From Citricoccus sp. SGAir0253 (GTDB lineage: Bacteria > Actinomycetota > Actinomycetes > Actinomycetales > Micrococcaceae): 64,000 bases of DNA. Made by a program: the position numbers and the translations under genes. The notes below the pieces were generated by a model. It saw only the letters and a program-made list of their open reading frames with translations. It was not told the origin of the DNA and made no database searches. Numbering within the stretch: the first letter of the stretch is position 1; every line of letters begins with the position of its first letter. Below, in pieces: positions 37,100 to 45,561 of the stretch. The stretch is taken from positions 62,001 to 126,000 of the forward strand of contig NZ_CP039424.1 in assembly GCF_005877055.1 (NCBI RefSeq), written 5' to 3'.

Positions 37100-38605
37100 T
37101 CAGCCGAGGACCGCGGTGGCCACGGAGTAGATGGCCAGTCCGGCCAGGGCGCCCACGATCGAGCCGTTGATGCGGATGTACTGCAGGTCCCGGCCCATGT
37201 AGAGCTCGATCGTCCGGGACGCCTGCTCGCCGTCCCAGCGCTGGATCGTCTCGCTGATGACGCCCACCAGCTCGGGGCCGTAGTTCCGGGCCAGGTGCTG
37301 GGCGGCGTCCGAGGCCCAGCCGTCCACGCGGCCGGCCAGGGCCCGGTCCTCCTGCAGCCGCACCCCGAGGTCCTGCAGCGCCGCGACCATCGCCCGGTGC
37401 AGGTCGGAGGAGGTGTCGTGCAGCTGGCCCAGCAGGGCGTCCTTGGCGGTGGCCCACGCCTGGCCGGCCCACTCGCGCATGCGCGGGTCGTCGAACAGCT
37501 CGCGCTTGGCCTGCTCCACGCGCTCGCGCGTCACGGGGTCCTCGCGCATGTCCCGGACCAGCTCGTCGAGCCACTCGTCCACGGAGCGGCGCAGCTCGTG
37601 GCGCGGGTCGTCCCGGACCGAGGCCAGGTAGCGCAGCACCTCGGCGTGGATCCGCTCGGCCAGCAGCTGGTCCACCACCTCCGGGACCCACTGGGGGGAT
37701 CGGCGCCGCACGCTGTCCACGAAGAACTCCGGGTTCCGGGCCACCCAGTCGCCCGCGCGCGTCACCACGAGGTCCACCACGCGGTCGTGGTGCCGCTCGG
37801 CGACCACCTTGGCCAGCACCGTGGACAGCGTGGGGGACCAGTCCGGCTCGATCATGTGGCGCTGGACCAGTCCGGCCAGCAGGTCCCGCACCAGCACGTC
37901 GTCCAGGGCGGCGAGGATCCCCTCGGCGGCGGCGGAGACCTCGACCGCCACGCGTTCGGCGTTGGGGCGCCGGCGCAGCCACGCGCCGCCCCGGTGGGCC
38001 ACCTCGAGGGACTCGAGCTTCTCCCGGGCCACCTCACCGGCGAGGAAGTTGTCCTGCACGAAGGTGCCGAGCGACTCCCCGATCGAGTCCTTCTTGCGCG
38101 GGATGATGGCCGTGTGCGGGATCCGCAGGCCCAGCGGGTGGCGGAACAGGGCGGTCACCGCGAACCAGTCGGCCAGGGCGCCCACCATGCCGCCCTCCGC
38201 GGCGGCGCGGACGAAGGCGAGCCACGGATAGCGCTCCTGCAGGCTGAAGGCCACCACGAACACCACGGCCAGCGCCACCAGCAGCCCGGTGGCCACGGCC
38301 TTCATCCGCCGGAGCCCGGCCGCGCGCTCGGCGTCCGTGGTCTCCCCGCCGCGGGGGGTGCGCGGGACGCGCGGCCCCGCGCCCCGGCCCGTCCCGGCGC
38401 GGTGGGACCCGGCGACACCGGGCCGCCGTGCGCGGACCGGCCCGGCCTCGGGGGCGCGGACGGCACCCGGTCCCGACGGCGCCCGGCCGGGATCCCCGCC
38501 CCCCGCGGTCGTGTGGGGGGCACCGGTCCCGGTGGTCCCCACCGGTGCGGCGGGCGCGTCCGGGCGGGCCGGGGCGGGGCCGGCGTCGGGAAGGTTCTCG
38601 TCCAT
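37100..38605 (-). CDS. DUF445 family membrane protein
   Basis: A 501-residue protein. After a long Pro/Gly/Ala/Arg-rich N-terminus (about 95 residues), helix LLVALAVVFVVAFSLQ and the DUF445 core follow: GGMVGALADWFAVTALFRHPLGLRIPHTAIIPRKKDSIGESLGTFV, a long charged helical middle, and a C-terminal membrane anchor (about 478-499). Members of this YheB-like family are of unknown function. ATG 38605 is chosen for GGAGG (38611-38615) upstream; a TTG 21 nt further out is also in frame. Divergent from the GDPD gene. Confidence 0.88.
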   Translation of the reverse strand: MDENLPDAGPAPARPDAPAAPVGTTGTGAPHTTAGGGDPGRAPSGPGAVRAPEAGPVRARRPGVAGSHRAGTGRGAGPRVPRTPRGGETTDAERAAGLRRMKAVATGLLVALAVVFVVAFSLQERYPWLAFVRAAAEGGMVGALADWFAVTALFRHPLGLRIPHTAIIPRKKDSIGESLGTFVQDNFLAGEVAREKLESLEVAHRGGAWLRRRPNAERVAVEVSAAAEGILAALDDVLVRDLLAGLVQRHMIEPDWSPTLSTVLAKVVAERHHDRVVDLVVTRAGDWVARNPEFFVDSVRRRSPQWVPEVVDQLLAERIHAEVLRYLASVRDDPRHELRRSVDEWLDELVRDMREDPVTRERVEQAKRELFDDPRMREWAGQAWATAKDALLGQLHDTSSDLHRAMVAALQDLGVRLQEDRALAGRVDGWASDAAQHLARNYGPELVGVISETIQRWDGEQASRTIELYMGRDLQYIRINGSIVGALAGLAIYSVATAVLG

Positions 38606-38702
38606 GGGTCCTCCGGCCGGGGTCAAGGTGTCAGCACAAGTTAACCAGCCGGTCGCCTCCCGGGGGCGGCGTCCGGCACACCGCCGGTCCTAGGCTGGCC
38701 GC

Positions 38703-39680
38703 GTGTCCGACACCCCGACTCCCGTCAGCCCGGAACACCGTCCCCCCGTCGACGACCGTCCCCTGGTGATCGCCCACCGCGGGTCCTCGGGAGCCTACGC
38801 CGAGAACACGCGTGCCGCCTTCCTGCACGCCCTGGCCGAGGGGGCGGACGGCGTCGAGGTGGACGTCCACCTCACGCGGGACCGGCACCTGGTGTGCCTG
38901 CACGACGCGACCCTCGAACGCACCACCAACGGCTCGGGTGCCGTCTCCGACCACACGCTCGCCCAGCTGCGCCGGCTGGACGTGCACAGCTGGAAGGGCG
39001 CCCGGCTGCCCGGCGACTACGGTCCCCCCTCGGCCCAGCTGCTCACGCTGCCCGAGCTCGTGGACCTGCTGGTGGCCGCCGGCCGGCCCGTGCGGCTGGC
39101 CGTGGAGCTCAAGCACCCCAGCCCCTTCGGCCACGAGCTCGAGGAGCGGGCACTGGCGGCCCTGTTCGCGGCGGGCTGGGACCCGGAGACCTCGCGCGTG
39201 GGCGCGGTGGAGGTGTCCTTCATGAGCTTCTACCCGGGCTCCCTGCAGTACCTCGCCCCGATCGCGGGCACCGACCACCTCTGCCAGCTGCTGACCGTGG
39301 TGCCGCGCGAGCCGGTGCCCAGCCGCTTCAGCCTGGGGCCGCTGAGCCGCGCCGCCGTGCGGGCCACCCTGCGCCAGGCCGTGGCGGACGCGGAGCGGCT
39401 CGTCCGGGAGGGCCGGACGGGGATGGCCGGGCCCGGGGTGGCGTACGTGCGCCGCCACCTCGCCGACGTCAAGGCCTGGCACGCCGCCGGACGCCGGCTG
39501 CGCGTGTGGACCGCGGACCGGCCCGCGGACGTGGAACTGCTGCGCGGCCTGGGGGTGCAGGAGATCACCACGAACCTGCCCGCGCGCGTCCTGGCCCAGC
39601 TGGCCGCGCGCCCGGCACCCGTGGCGGAGGCCCTGTCGGGGCCGCACGTCGCGGGGTACGCCACGGCCGGGCGCCGCTGA
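38703..39680 (+). CDS. Glycerophosphodiester phosphodiesterase
   Basis: Hydrolyses glycerophosphodiesters to glycerol-3-phosphate and an alcohol. The 325-residue TIM-barrel has IAHRGSSGAYAENTRAAFLHAL with the catalytic His and Glu, VDVHLTRDRHLVCLHD with the metal ligands and second His, and the C-terminal VWTADRPADVELLRGLGVQEITTNLPARVL. No signal peptide, so cytosolic. TAGGCT (38691-38696) ends 6 nt before GTG 38703; leaderless. Stands alone before the oligopeptide transporter operon. Confidence 0.94.
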   Translation: MSDTPTPVSPEHRPPVDDRPLVIAHRGSSGAYAENTRAAFLHALAEGADGVEVDVHLTRDRHLVCLHDATLERTTNGSGAVSDHTLAQLRRLDVHSWKGARLPGDYGPPSAQLLTLPELVDLLVAAGRPVRLAVELKHPSPFGHELEERALAALFAAGWDPETSRVGAVEVSFMSFYPGSLQYLAPIAGTDHLCQLLTVVPREPVPSRFSLGPLSRAAVRATLRQAVADAERLVREGRTGMAGPGVAYVRRHLADVKAWHAAGRRLRVWTADRPADVELLRGLGVQEITTNLPARVLAQLAARPAPVAEALSGPHVAGYATAGRR

Positions 39681-39739
39681 CCTGCGCGGAGTCCGCCGGG
39701 AGGGACCCCGGGGGCTCCCGCGACCGCCGTCGGTGTGAC

Positions 39740-39745
39740 TATGCT
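39740..39745 (+). promoter_or_regulatory. -10 element of the oligopeptide transporter operon
   Basis: TATGCT with a TG-rich stretch just upstream is the best -10 in the 146-bp gap. The leader of about 75 nt contains two 10-bp copies of CGTCACTCGA (near 39790 and 39800) and the ribosome site GGGAGGGA. Confidence 0.4.
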
Positions 39746-39826
39746 CACGGTACGCACCGGGGCGCCACGAGTGCCCCCGCACGACTCGCCGTCACTCGAT
39801 CGTCACTCGACACCCGGGAGGGACCC

Positions 39827-41515
39827 ATGCCCGCATCCGCCAGGCGACGCCTCACCGCCCTGACCGCCGCCGCGGCCGCCGCGGCCCTGCTGCTCTCCGG
39901 CTGCGCCCAGAGCCAGCGCGAGGACTCCGGCGGAGGGGACGCCGAGGGCTCCGGGGGATCCAGCGAGCAGGTGGACAGCCGGTTCATCTTCGCCTCGTCC
40001 TCCGACCCCAAGACCCTGGACCCGGCCTTCGCCAACGACGGCGAGACGTTCCGCGTCTCCCGCCAGGTGTTCGAGGGGCTCGTCGGCACCGAGCCGGGCA
40101 CCCCGGACCCCGCGCCGCTGCTCGCGGAGTCCTGGGAGGCCAGCGACGACGGCCTGACGTACGACTTCACGCTCAAGCAGGACGTGACGTTCCACGACGG
40201 GACGCCGTTCGACGCCGAGGCCGTGTGCGCGAACTTCGACCGCTGGTACGGGTTCACGGGCATCCAGCAGGCCGAGACGATGTCCTACTACTACGGCAAG
40301 CTCTTCCGCGGCTTCGCCGACAAGCCCGAGGACGCCGTCTACGAGTCCTGCGAGGCCGTGGACGAGAACCACGCCACCGTGACCCTGGCCCAGCCGTGGG
40401 CCGGGTTCATCGCCTCGCTGTCCCTGCCCGCGTTCGCCATGCAGTCCCCGGCCGCGATGGAGGAGTACGGAGCGGACGAGGCCAAGGGCACCGCGGAGTC
40501 CCCGCAGCTGACCGAGTACGCCCGGGCGCACCCCACCGGCACGGGCCCGTTCAGGTTCGAGTCCTGGAACGTGGGCCAGGACATCACCCTGACGGCCAAC
40601 GAGGACTACTGGGGCGAGCAGGGCGACGTCCAGGAGATCACCTTCCGCGTGATCGACGACCCCGTGGCCCGGCGCCAGTCCCTCGAGGCCGGGGAGATCG
40701 ACGGCTACGACCTGGTGGCCCCGGCCGACGTGGCCGACCTGGAGGAGGCCGGGTTCAAGATCTTCACGCGCGACCCGTTCACCATCCTCTACCTGGGCCT
40801 GAACCAGGAGGTCGAGGAACTGCAGGACGTCAAGGTGCGCCAGGCCATCTCGCACGCGATCGACAAGGACGCGCTGATCCGCCAGACCCTGCCCGAGGGC
40901 ACCAAGAAGGCGATCGAGTTCATCCCGGACTCCGTGAACGGCTACACGGAGGACGTGGAGACCTACGACTACGATCCCGAGCGGGCCAAGGAGCTGCTGG
41001 CCGAGGCCGGCTACCCGGACGGGTTCACGGTGGACTTCAACTACCCCACCGGCGTCTCCCGGCCCTACATGCCCACCCCGGAGCAGGCCTTCTCCAACAT
41101 CTCCGGCCAGCTCGCCGAGGTGGGCATCGAGGTCAACCCGGTGCCGGAGAAGTGGAGCCCGGACTACCTGGACCGCATCAACGGCACCTCCGACCACGGC
41201 ATCCACCTGCTCGGCTGGACCGGTGACTACAACGACACGGACAACTTCGTGGGCGTGTTCTTCGGCCAGGAGAAGCCCGAGTTCGGCCTCGACGACCCGG
41301 AGCTCTTCGCGGCGCTCGAGAAGGCGCGGCAGACCGCGTCCCTCGAGGAGCAGACCCCCCAGTACGAGGACATCAACCGCATGGTCTCGGAGGTCGTCCC
41401 GGCCGTCCCGCTGGCGCACCCGGCCCCGTCCCTGGCGTTCGCGGACCGGGTGGAGGACTACCCGGCGAGCCCCGTCAACGACGAGGTCTACAACGAGATC
41501 GAGCTGAACGAGTGA
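39827..41515 (+). CDS. Peptide ABC transporter substrate-binding lipoprotein
   Basis: A 562-residue SBP_bac_5-type receptor for di- or oligopeptides. The lipoprotein signal ends in LLLSGC (Cys near 25), followed by a Ser/Gly/Glu spacer and the domain start FIFASSSDPKTLDPAFAND. Conserved segments include YDFTLKQDVTFHDGTPFDAEAV and the C-terminal PLAHPAPSLAFADRV. It heads the operon SBP-permease-permease-ATPase and is followed by a perfect 11-bp hairpin before the first permease, as expected for a receptor made in excess. The specific ligand cannot be read from sequence. Confidence 0.94.
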   Translation: MPASARRRLTALTAAAAAAALLLSGCAQSQREDSGGGDAEGSGGSSEQVDSRFIFASSSDPKTLDPAFANDGETFRVSRQVFEGLVGTEPGTPDPAPLLAESWEASDDGLTYDFTLKQDVTFHDGTPFDAEAVCANFDRWYGFTGIQQAETMSYYYGKLFRGFADKPEDAVYESCEAVDENHATVTLAQPWAGFIASLSLPAFAMQSPAAMEEYGADEAKGTAESPQLTEYARAHPTGTGPFRFESWNVGQDITLTANEDYWGEQGDVQEITFRVIDDPVARRQSLEAGEIDGYDLVAPADVADLEEAGFKIFTRDPFTILYLGLNQEVEELQDVKVRQAISHAIDKDALIRQTLPEGTKKAIEFIPDSVNGYTEDVETYDYDPERAKELLAEAGYPDGFTVDFNYPTGVSRPYMPTPEQAFSNISGQLAEVGIEVNPVPEKWSPDYLDRINGTSDHGIHLLGWTGDYNDTDNFVGVFFGQEKPEFGLDDPELFAALEKARQTASLEEQTPQYEDINRMVSEVVPAVPLAHPAPSLAFADRVEDYPASPVNDEVYNEIELNE

Positions 41516-41517
41516 CC

Positions 41518-41545
41518 GTCGGGGTCCCGTCCGCGGGACCCCGAC
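41518..41545 (+). terminator. Intra-operon hairpin after the peptide-binding protein
   Basis: GTCGGGGTCCC (41518-41528) and GGGACCCCGAC (41535-41545), perfect 11 bp with a 6-nt loop, between the receptor stop and the first permease. It parallels the pstS-pstC hairpin. Confidence 0.8.
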
Positions 41546-41567
41546 GCCACCCTCGAAGGGACGCCGC

Positions 41568-42572
41568 GTGCTCAGACTCATCGGCAGGAGGCTGCTCCTG
41601 CTGGTCCCCACCCTGTTCGGCCTGTCCGTGCTGCTCTTCCTCTGGGTCCGGGCCCTGCCCGGCGGACCGGCCACCGCCCTGCTGGGGGACAAGGCCACCC
41701 CGGAGGCCGTGGCCCGCGTCAACGAGGCCTACGGCTTCGACCGCCCCCTCCTGGAGCAGTACGTCCTCTACATGGGGCGCATCATCTCCGGGGACTTCGG
41801 CACCTCGCTGCAGACCAGCCGGTCCGTGCTGGAGGAGTTCGCCTCCCGGTTCCCCGCCACCCTGGAGCTCACCGTCTTCGCCATGGTCTTCGCCGTGGCG
41901 CTCGGGATCCCGCTGGGCTACTGGGCCGCCCGCCACGTGGGCCGGTGGCAGGACCAGGTCGCCGTGCTGCTGTCCCTCATGGGCGTGGTGGTGCCGGTGT
42001 TCTTCCTGGCGTTCATCCTCAAGTGGGTGTTCGCCGTGCAGCTGGGCTGGCTGCCCACGGACGGGCGGCAGGACCCGCGGATCGACGCGACGCACTACAC
42101 GAACCTGTTCGTGTGGGACGGGATGATCACGGGGGAGTACGACGCCGCGTGGGACGCGCTGCTGCACCTCGTGCTGCCGGGGGTGGCGCTCGGCACCATC
42201 CCGCTGGCCATCATCGCGCGCATCACCCGGGCCTCCGTGCTGGAGGTCATGAACGCCGACTACGTGCGCACCGCCCGGGCCAAGGGCCTGGCGCCCCGGC
42301 TCATCCGCGACCGGTTCGTCATGCGCAACGCGCTGCTGCCGGTCATCACGACGCTCGGCCTGCAGCTGGGCCTGCTGATCTCCGGCGCGGTGCTCACGGA
42401 GACCGTCTTCGCGTTCAACGGGATCGGCAGCTTCCTGTGGGACGCCATCTTCAACCTCGACTTCCCGGTCCTGCAGGGGTTCATCATCTTCATCGCCCTG
42501 ATCTACTCGCTGATCAACCTGGTGGTGGACGTCTCCTACGGCCTCATCGACCCCAGGGTGCGTGTCTCATGA
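41568..42572 (+). CDS. Peptide ABC transporter permease (DppB/OppB type)
   Basis: A 334-residue permease with about six membrane helices: LIGRRLLLLVPTLFGLSVLLFLWVRALPGGP at the N-terminus is typical of the DppB family, and the EAA loop reads RTARAKGLAPRLIRDRFVMRNALLPV. GTG 41568 has GAAGGGA upstream. The stop overlaps the next ATG by 4 bp (ATGA). Confidence 0.95.
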   Translation: MLRLIGRRLLLLVPTLFGLSVLLFLWVRALPGGPATALLGDKATPEAVARVNEAYGFDRPLLEQYVLYMGRIISGDFGTSLQTSRSVLEEFASRFPATLELTVFAMVFAVALGIPLGYWAARHVGRWQDQVAVLLSLMGVVVPVFFLAFILKWVFAVQLGWLPTDGRQDPRIDATHYTNLFVWDGMITGEYDAAWDALLHLVLPGVALGTIPLAIIARITRASVLEVMNADYVRTARAKGLAPRLIRDRFVMRNALLPVITTLGLQLGLLISGAVLTETVFAFNGIGSFLWDAIFNLDFPVLQGFIIFIALIYSLINLVVDVSYGLIDPRVRVS

Positions 42573-43606
42573 GCGTGAACCTCCCGCCCGTCCCCGGCGG
42601 TGCCCCCGTCCCCGGCGGGGGGCCGGGGCCCGAGCGCGTCCCGGGCGGCGTGCCGCTCGCGGCCGCTCCCGTGCCCGACGGCGGCGCGCCCGGCCCGGAG
42701 GCCGGCGCCGGCGGTGACGGCTCGGGCGCGGCCCGGGGCACCTCCGTGTGGCGGGACGCCTTCCAGCGCCTGCGCCGCAACCCCGCGGCGATCGCCGGGG
42801 CGGTGATCGTGGCCCTGTTCCTGCTCGTGGCCCTGCTGGCGCCGGTGCTCGCCCCGTACCCCGGGGAGTCCGTGCCCGGCGCCCGGGAGATCACCCCGGG
42901 GGACATCCCCGGACCCGGGGAGCTGCCCGCGTTCCCCCTCGGGCTGGACCGCTTCGGCGGGGACGTGCTGTCCAAGCTCATCTGGGGGGCGCAGTCCTCG
43001 CTGGTCATCGGCATCGTCTCCACCGCGCTGGGCCTGGTCGGCGGCATGCTGCTGGGCCTGCTGGCCGGCACGTTCGGCGGCTGGGTGGACGGGCTCGTGA
43101 TGCGCATCGTGGACATCCTGCTCTCCGTGCCGAACCTGCTGCTGGCGGTCTCCATCGCGGCGGTGCTCGGCCAGGGCGCCTACGCGGTGATGATCGCGAT
43201 CGGGGTGTCCCAGGTGCCCATCTTCGCCCGGCTGCTGCGCTCGTCCATGCTCAGCCAGAAGGGCTCCGACTACGTGCTGGCCGCCCAGACGCTCGGGCTG
43301 GGCCGGCGGACCATCACCATGAGCCACGTGCTGCCCAACTCGGTGGGGCCGGTGATCGTCCAGGCCACGCTGACGCTGGCCACCGCCGTGATCGACGCCG
43401 CCGCACTGTCCTTCCTCGGCCTCGGTGGTGGCCGGCCGGAGACGGCGGAGTGGGGGCGGATGCTGACCTACGCCCAGGCCGAACTGGGCATCGCCCCGTG
43501 GCTGGCCTTCCTGCCCGGCCTGTGCATCGCCGTCACCGCGCTCGGGTTCACGCTGCTCGGCGAGTCCCTGCGCGAGGCGCTGGACCCGAAGTCGCGGGCG
43601 CGGTGA
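42569..43606 (+). CDS. Peptide ABC transporter permease (DppC/OppC type)
   Basis: A 345-residue permease. The first 60 residues are a Pro/Gly/Ala-rich cytosolic extension; then WRDAFQRLRRNPAAIAGAVIVALFLLVALLAPVLAPY marks the DppC N-terminal helix, and LAAQTLGLGRRTITMSHVLPNS is the EAA loop. It pairs with the DppB-type permease. The ATG overlaps the preceding stop by 4 bp. The ATPase gene follows after 56 bp. Confidence 0.95.
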   Translation: MSVNLPPVPGGAPVPGGGPGPERVPGGVPLAAAPVPDGGAPGPEAGAGGDGSGAARGTSVWRDAFQRLRRNPAAIAGAVIVALFLLVALLAPVLAPYPGESVPGAREITPGDIPGPGELPAFPLGLDRFGGDVLSKLIWGAQSSLVIGIVSTALGLVGGMLLGLLAGTFGGWVDGLVMRIVDILLSVPNLLLAVSIAAVLGQGAYAVMIAIGVSQVPIFARLLRSSMLSQKGSDYVLAAQTLGLGRRTITMSHVLPNSVGPVIVQATLTLATAVIDAAALSFLGLGGGRPETAEWGRMLTYAQAELGIAPWLAFLPGLCIAVTALGFTLLGESLREALDPKSRAR

Positions 43607-43662
43607 GCGGCGTGGGCGGGGCGGCCGCGGGACCGGGGAACGAGCACGAGAGGAGGGACCGC

Positions 43663-45543
43663 ATGCAGGACCCGATAGAGGACGGCGTGGGGCGCCGCCG
43701 GGCGGCGGCCGCGGAGCCGGACGGGCGGGTAGACCCGGGAGCGGCAGCGCGGACGGACGTGGGACCGGAGGGGGCCCGGCCCCTGCTGGAGATCTCGGAC
43801 CTGCAGGTCGACTTCACCACGATGCACGGCGCCGTGCGCGCGGTGGAGGGCGTGTCCCTGGCCGTGGCGCCGGGCCGCACCCTGGCGATCGTGGGGGAGT
43901 CCGGGTCCGGCAAGTCGACCACCGCCATGGCCGCCATCGGGCTGCTCCCGGGCAACGGGCGGGTCACCGGAGGCTCCATCCGCTTCGACGGCCAGGACCT
44001 GGTGGGGCTGCCGGAGTCCCGGATGCGCTCCCTGCGCGGCCGCCAGGTGGGGCTGGTCCCGCAGGACCCCATGTCCAACCTCAACCCGGTCTCCCGCATC
44101 GGCACGCAGGTGGCCGAGACGCTGCTGACGCATCGGCTGGCCACCCGGCGGGACGTGGACGGCGCGGTGGCCGAGGTGATGCGCCGGGCCGGGATCCCGG
44201 AACCCGAGCGGCGGGCGGGGCAGTACCCGCACGAGCTCTCCGGGGGCCTGCGCCAGCGCGCGCTCATCGCGATCGCCCTGGCCTGCCGCCCGCAGCTGCT
44301 CATCGCGGACGAGCCCACCTCCGCGCTGGACGTGACCGTCCAGCGGGTCATCCTCGACCAGGTCGAGCAGATGACCGCCGAGCTGGGGACCGCGGTGCTG
44401 CTCATCACCCACGACCTCGGGCTGGCCGCCGAGCGCGCCCAGGACCTGGTGGTGATGCACCGCGGGAGGGTGGTGGAGACGGGGCCGGCGGCGCGGCTGC
44501 TGGAGGACCCGCAGCACCCCTACACGCAGTCGCTCGTGCAGGCGGCGCCGTCCGTGGCCGCGGTCCGGCTCACGCCCGGCGCCTTCGCCGCGGGCCCGCA
44601 CCGGGCCGGCGCGCCGGGTGACCAGGACGGCGCGACGCCGGCCGCGGCGGGCGGGCGGGACGGCGCCGGGGTCGGGGGCACGGGGCCGGGCCGGGAATCG
44701 GCGGGGCCGGGGACGGGAAGCCCGACGGCGACCGGTGCCGGGGCCGCCGTCGAGCCGCTCGTGCGGATCACCGGCCTGACGAAGGCCTACCCGGTACGCG
44801 GCCGCGAGGACTTCTACGCCGCGCGGGACGTCACGCTGGAGATCCCGCGGGGCACCACGGTGTCCATCGTGGGGGAGTCCGGGTCCGGCAAGACGACCAC
44901 GGCGCGGATGCTGCTGCGGCTCATCGAGCCGACCTCCGGCTCGATCGAGTTCGACGGTCGGGACGTGCTGGGGCTGGACCGGGGCGGGCTGCGGGACTTC
45001 CGCCAGCGCGTGCAGGCCGTGTTCCAGGACCCCTACTCCTCGCTGAACCCCATGTTCACGGTGGGCCGGATCATCGAGGAGCCCCTCGTGGCCTACCGCC
45101 GGGGCGGGGCGCGGGAGCGCCGGGCCCGGGTGCGGGAGCTGATGGAGCAGGTGGCGCTGCCGGCGGGCATGGTCCGCCGCTATCCCTCGGAGCTCTCCGG
45201 CGGCCAGCGCCAGCGCGTGGCGATCGCCCGGGCGCTGGCCCTGAACCCGGACCTGATCGTGTGCGACGAGCCGGTGTCCGCCCTCGACGTGCTGGTGCAG
45301 GCCCAGATCCTGCGGCTGCTGGGCGCGCTGCAGGAGGAGCTGGGGCTGAGCTACCTGTTCATCTCGCACGACCTGGCCGTGGTGCGGCTCGTCTCCGACT
45401 ACGTGTGCGTCATGAAGGACGGTGAGCTCGTGGAGGCGGCCACGTCCGAGGAGGTCTTCACGAACCCGCGGCACCCCTACACCCGCCGGCTGCTCGCCTC
45501 GATCCCGGGCAACGCGCTGGACCTCGACCCCGAGGCCGCCTGA
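43663..45543 (+). CDS. Fused dual-ATPase subunit of the peptide ABC transporter (DppD-DppF)
   Basis: One 626-residue protein carries both ATPase domains. Domain 1: Walker A GESGSGKST, signature LSGGLRQRALI, Walker B LLIADEPTSALD, switch His ITHDLG. Domain 2: Walker A GESGSGKTT, signature LSGGQRQRVAI, Walker B LIVCDEPVSALD, ISHDLA. A Gly/Ala/Pro-rich linker of about 60 residues joins them. Both domains end in the oligopeptide/dipeptide C-terminal extension (HPYTQSLV, HPYTRRLL). ATG 43663 is chosen for AGGAGG at 43651-43656; GTG 43603 is possible but lacks a ribosome site. Convergent with ackA, 18 bp away. Confidence 0.95.
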   Translation: MQDPIEDGVGRRRAAAAEPDGRVDPGAAARTDVGPEGARPLLEISDLQVDFTTMHGAVRAVEGVSLAVAPGRTLAIVGESGSGKSTTAMAAIGLLPGNGRVTGGSIRFDGQDLVGLPESRMRSLRGRQVGLVPQDPMSNLNPVSRIGTQVAETLLTHRLATRRDVDGAVAEVMRRAGIPEPERRAGQYPHELSGGLRQRALIAIALACRPQLLIADEPTSALDVTVQRVILDQVEQMTAELGTAVLLITHDLGLAAERAQDLVVMHRGRVVETGPAARLLEDPQHPYTQSLVQAAPSVAAVRLTPGAFAAGPHRAGAPGDQDGATPAAAGGRDGAGVGGTGPGRESAGPGTGSPTATGAGAAVEPLVRITGLTKAYPVRGREDFYAARDVTLEIPRGTTVSIVGESGSGKTTTARMLLRLIEPTSGSIEFDGRDVLGLDRGGLRDFRQRVQAVFQDPYSSLNPMFTVGRIIEEPLVAYRRGGARERRARVRELMEQVALPAGMVRRYPSELSGGQRQRVAIARALALNPDLIVCDEPVSALDVLVQAQILRLLGALQEELGLSYLFISHDLAVVRLVSDYVCVMKDGELVEAATSEEVFTNPRHPYTRRLLASIPGNALDLDPEAA

Positions 45544-45561
45544 GCCCGGGAGCCTCCGCCG

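Noticed and set aside
43603-43662. GTG 43603 as start of the fused peptide-transporter ATPase
   Set aside because: It would give an overlap with the permease stop but has no ribosome site, and the added residues are low-complexity. ATG 43663 has AGGAGG at 6 nt.
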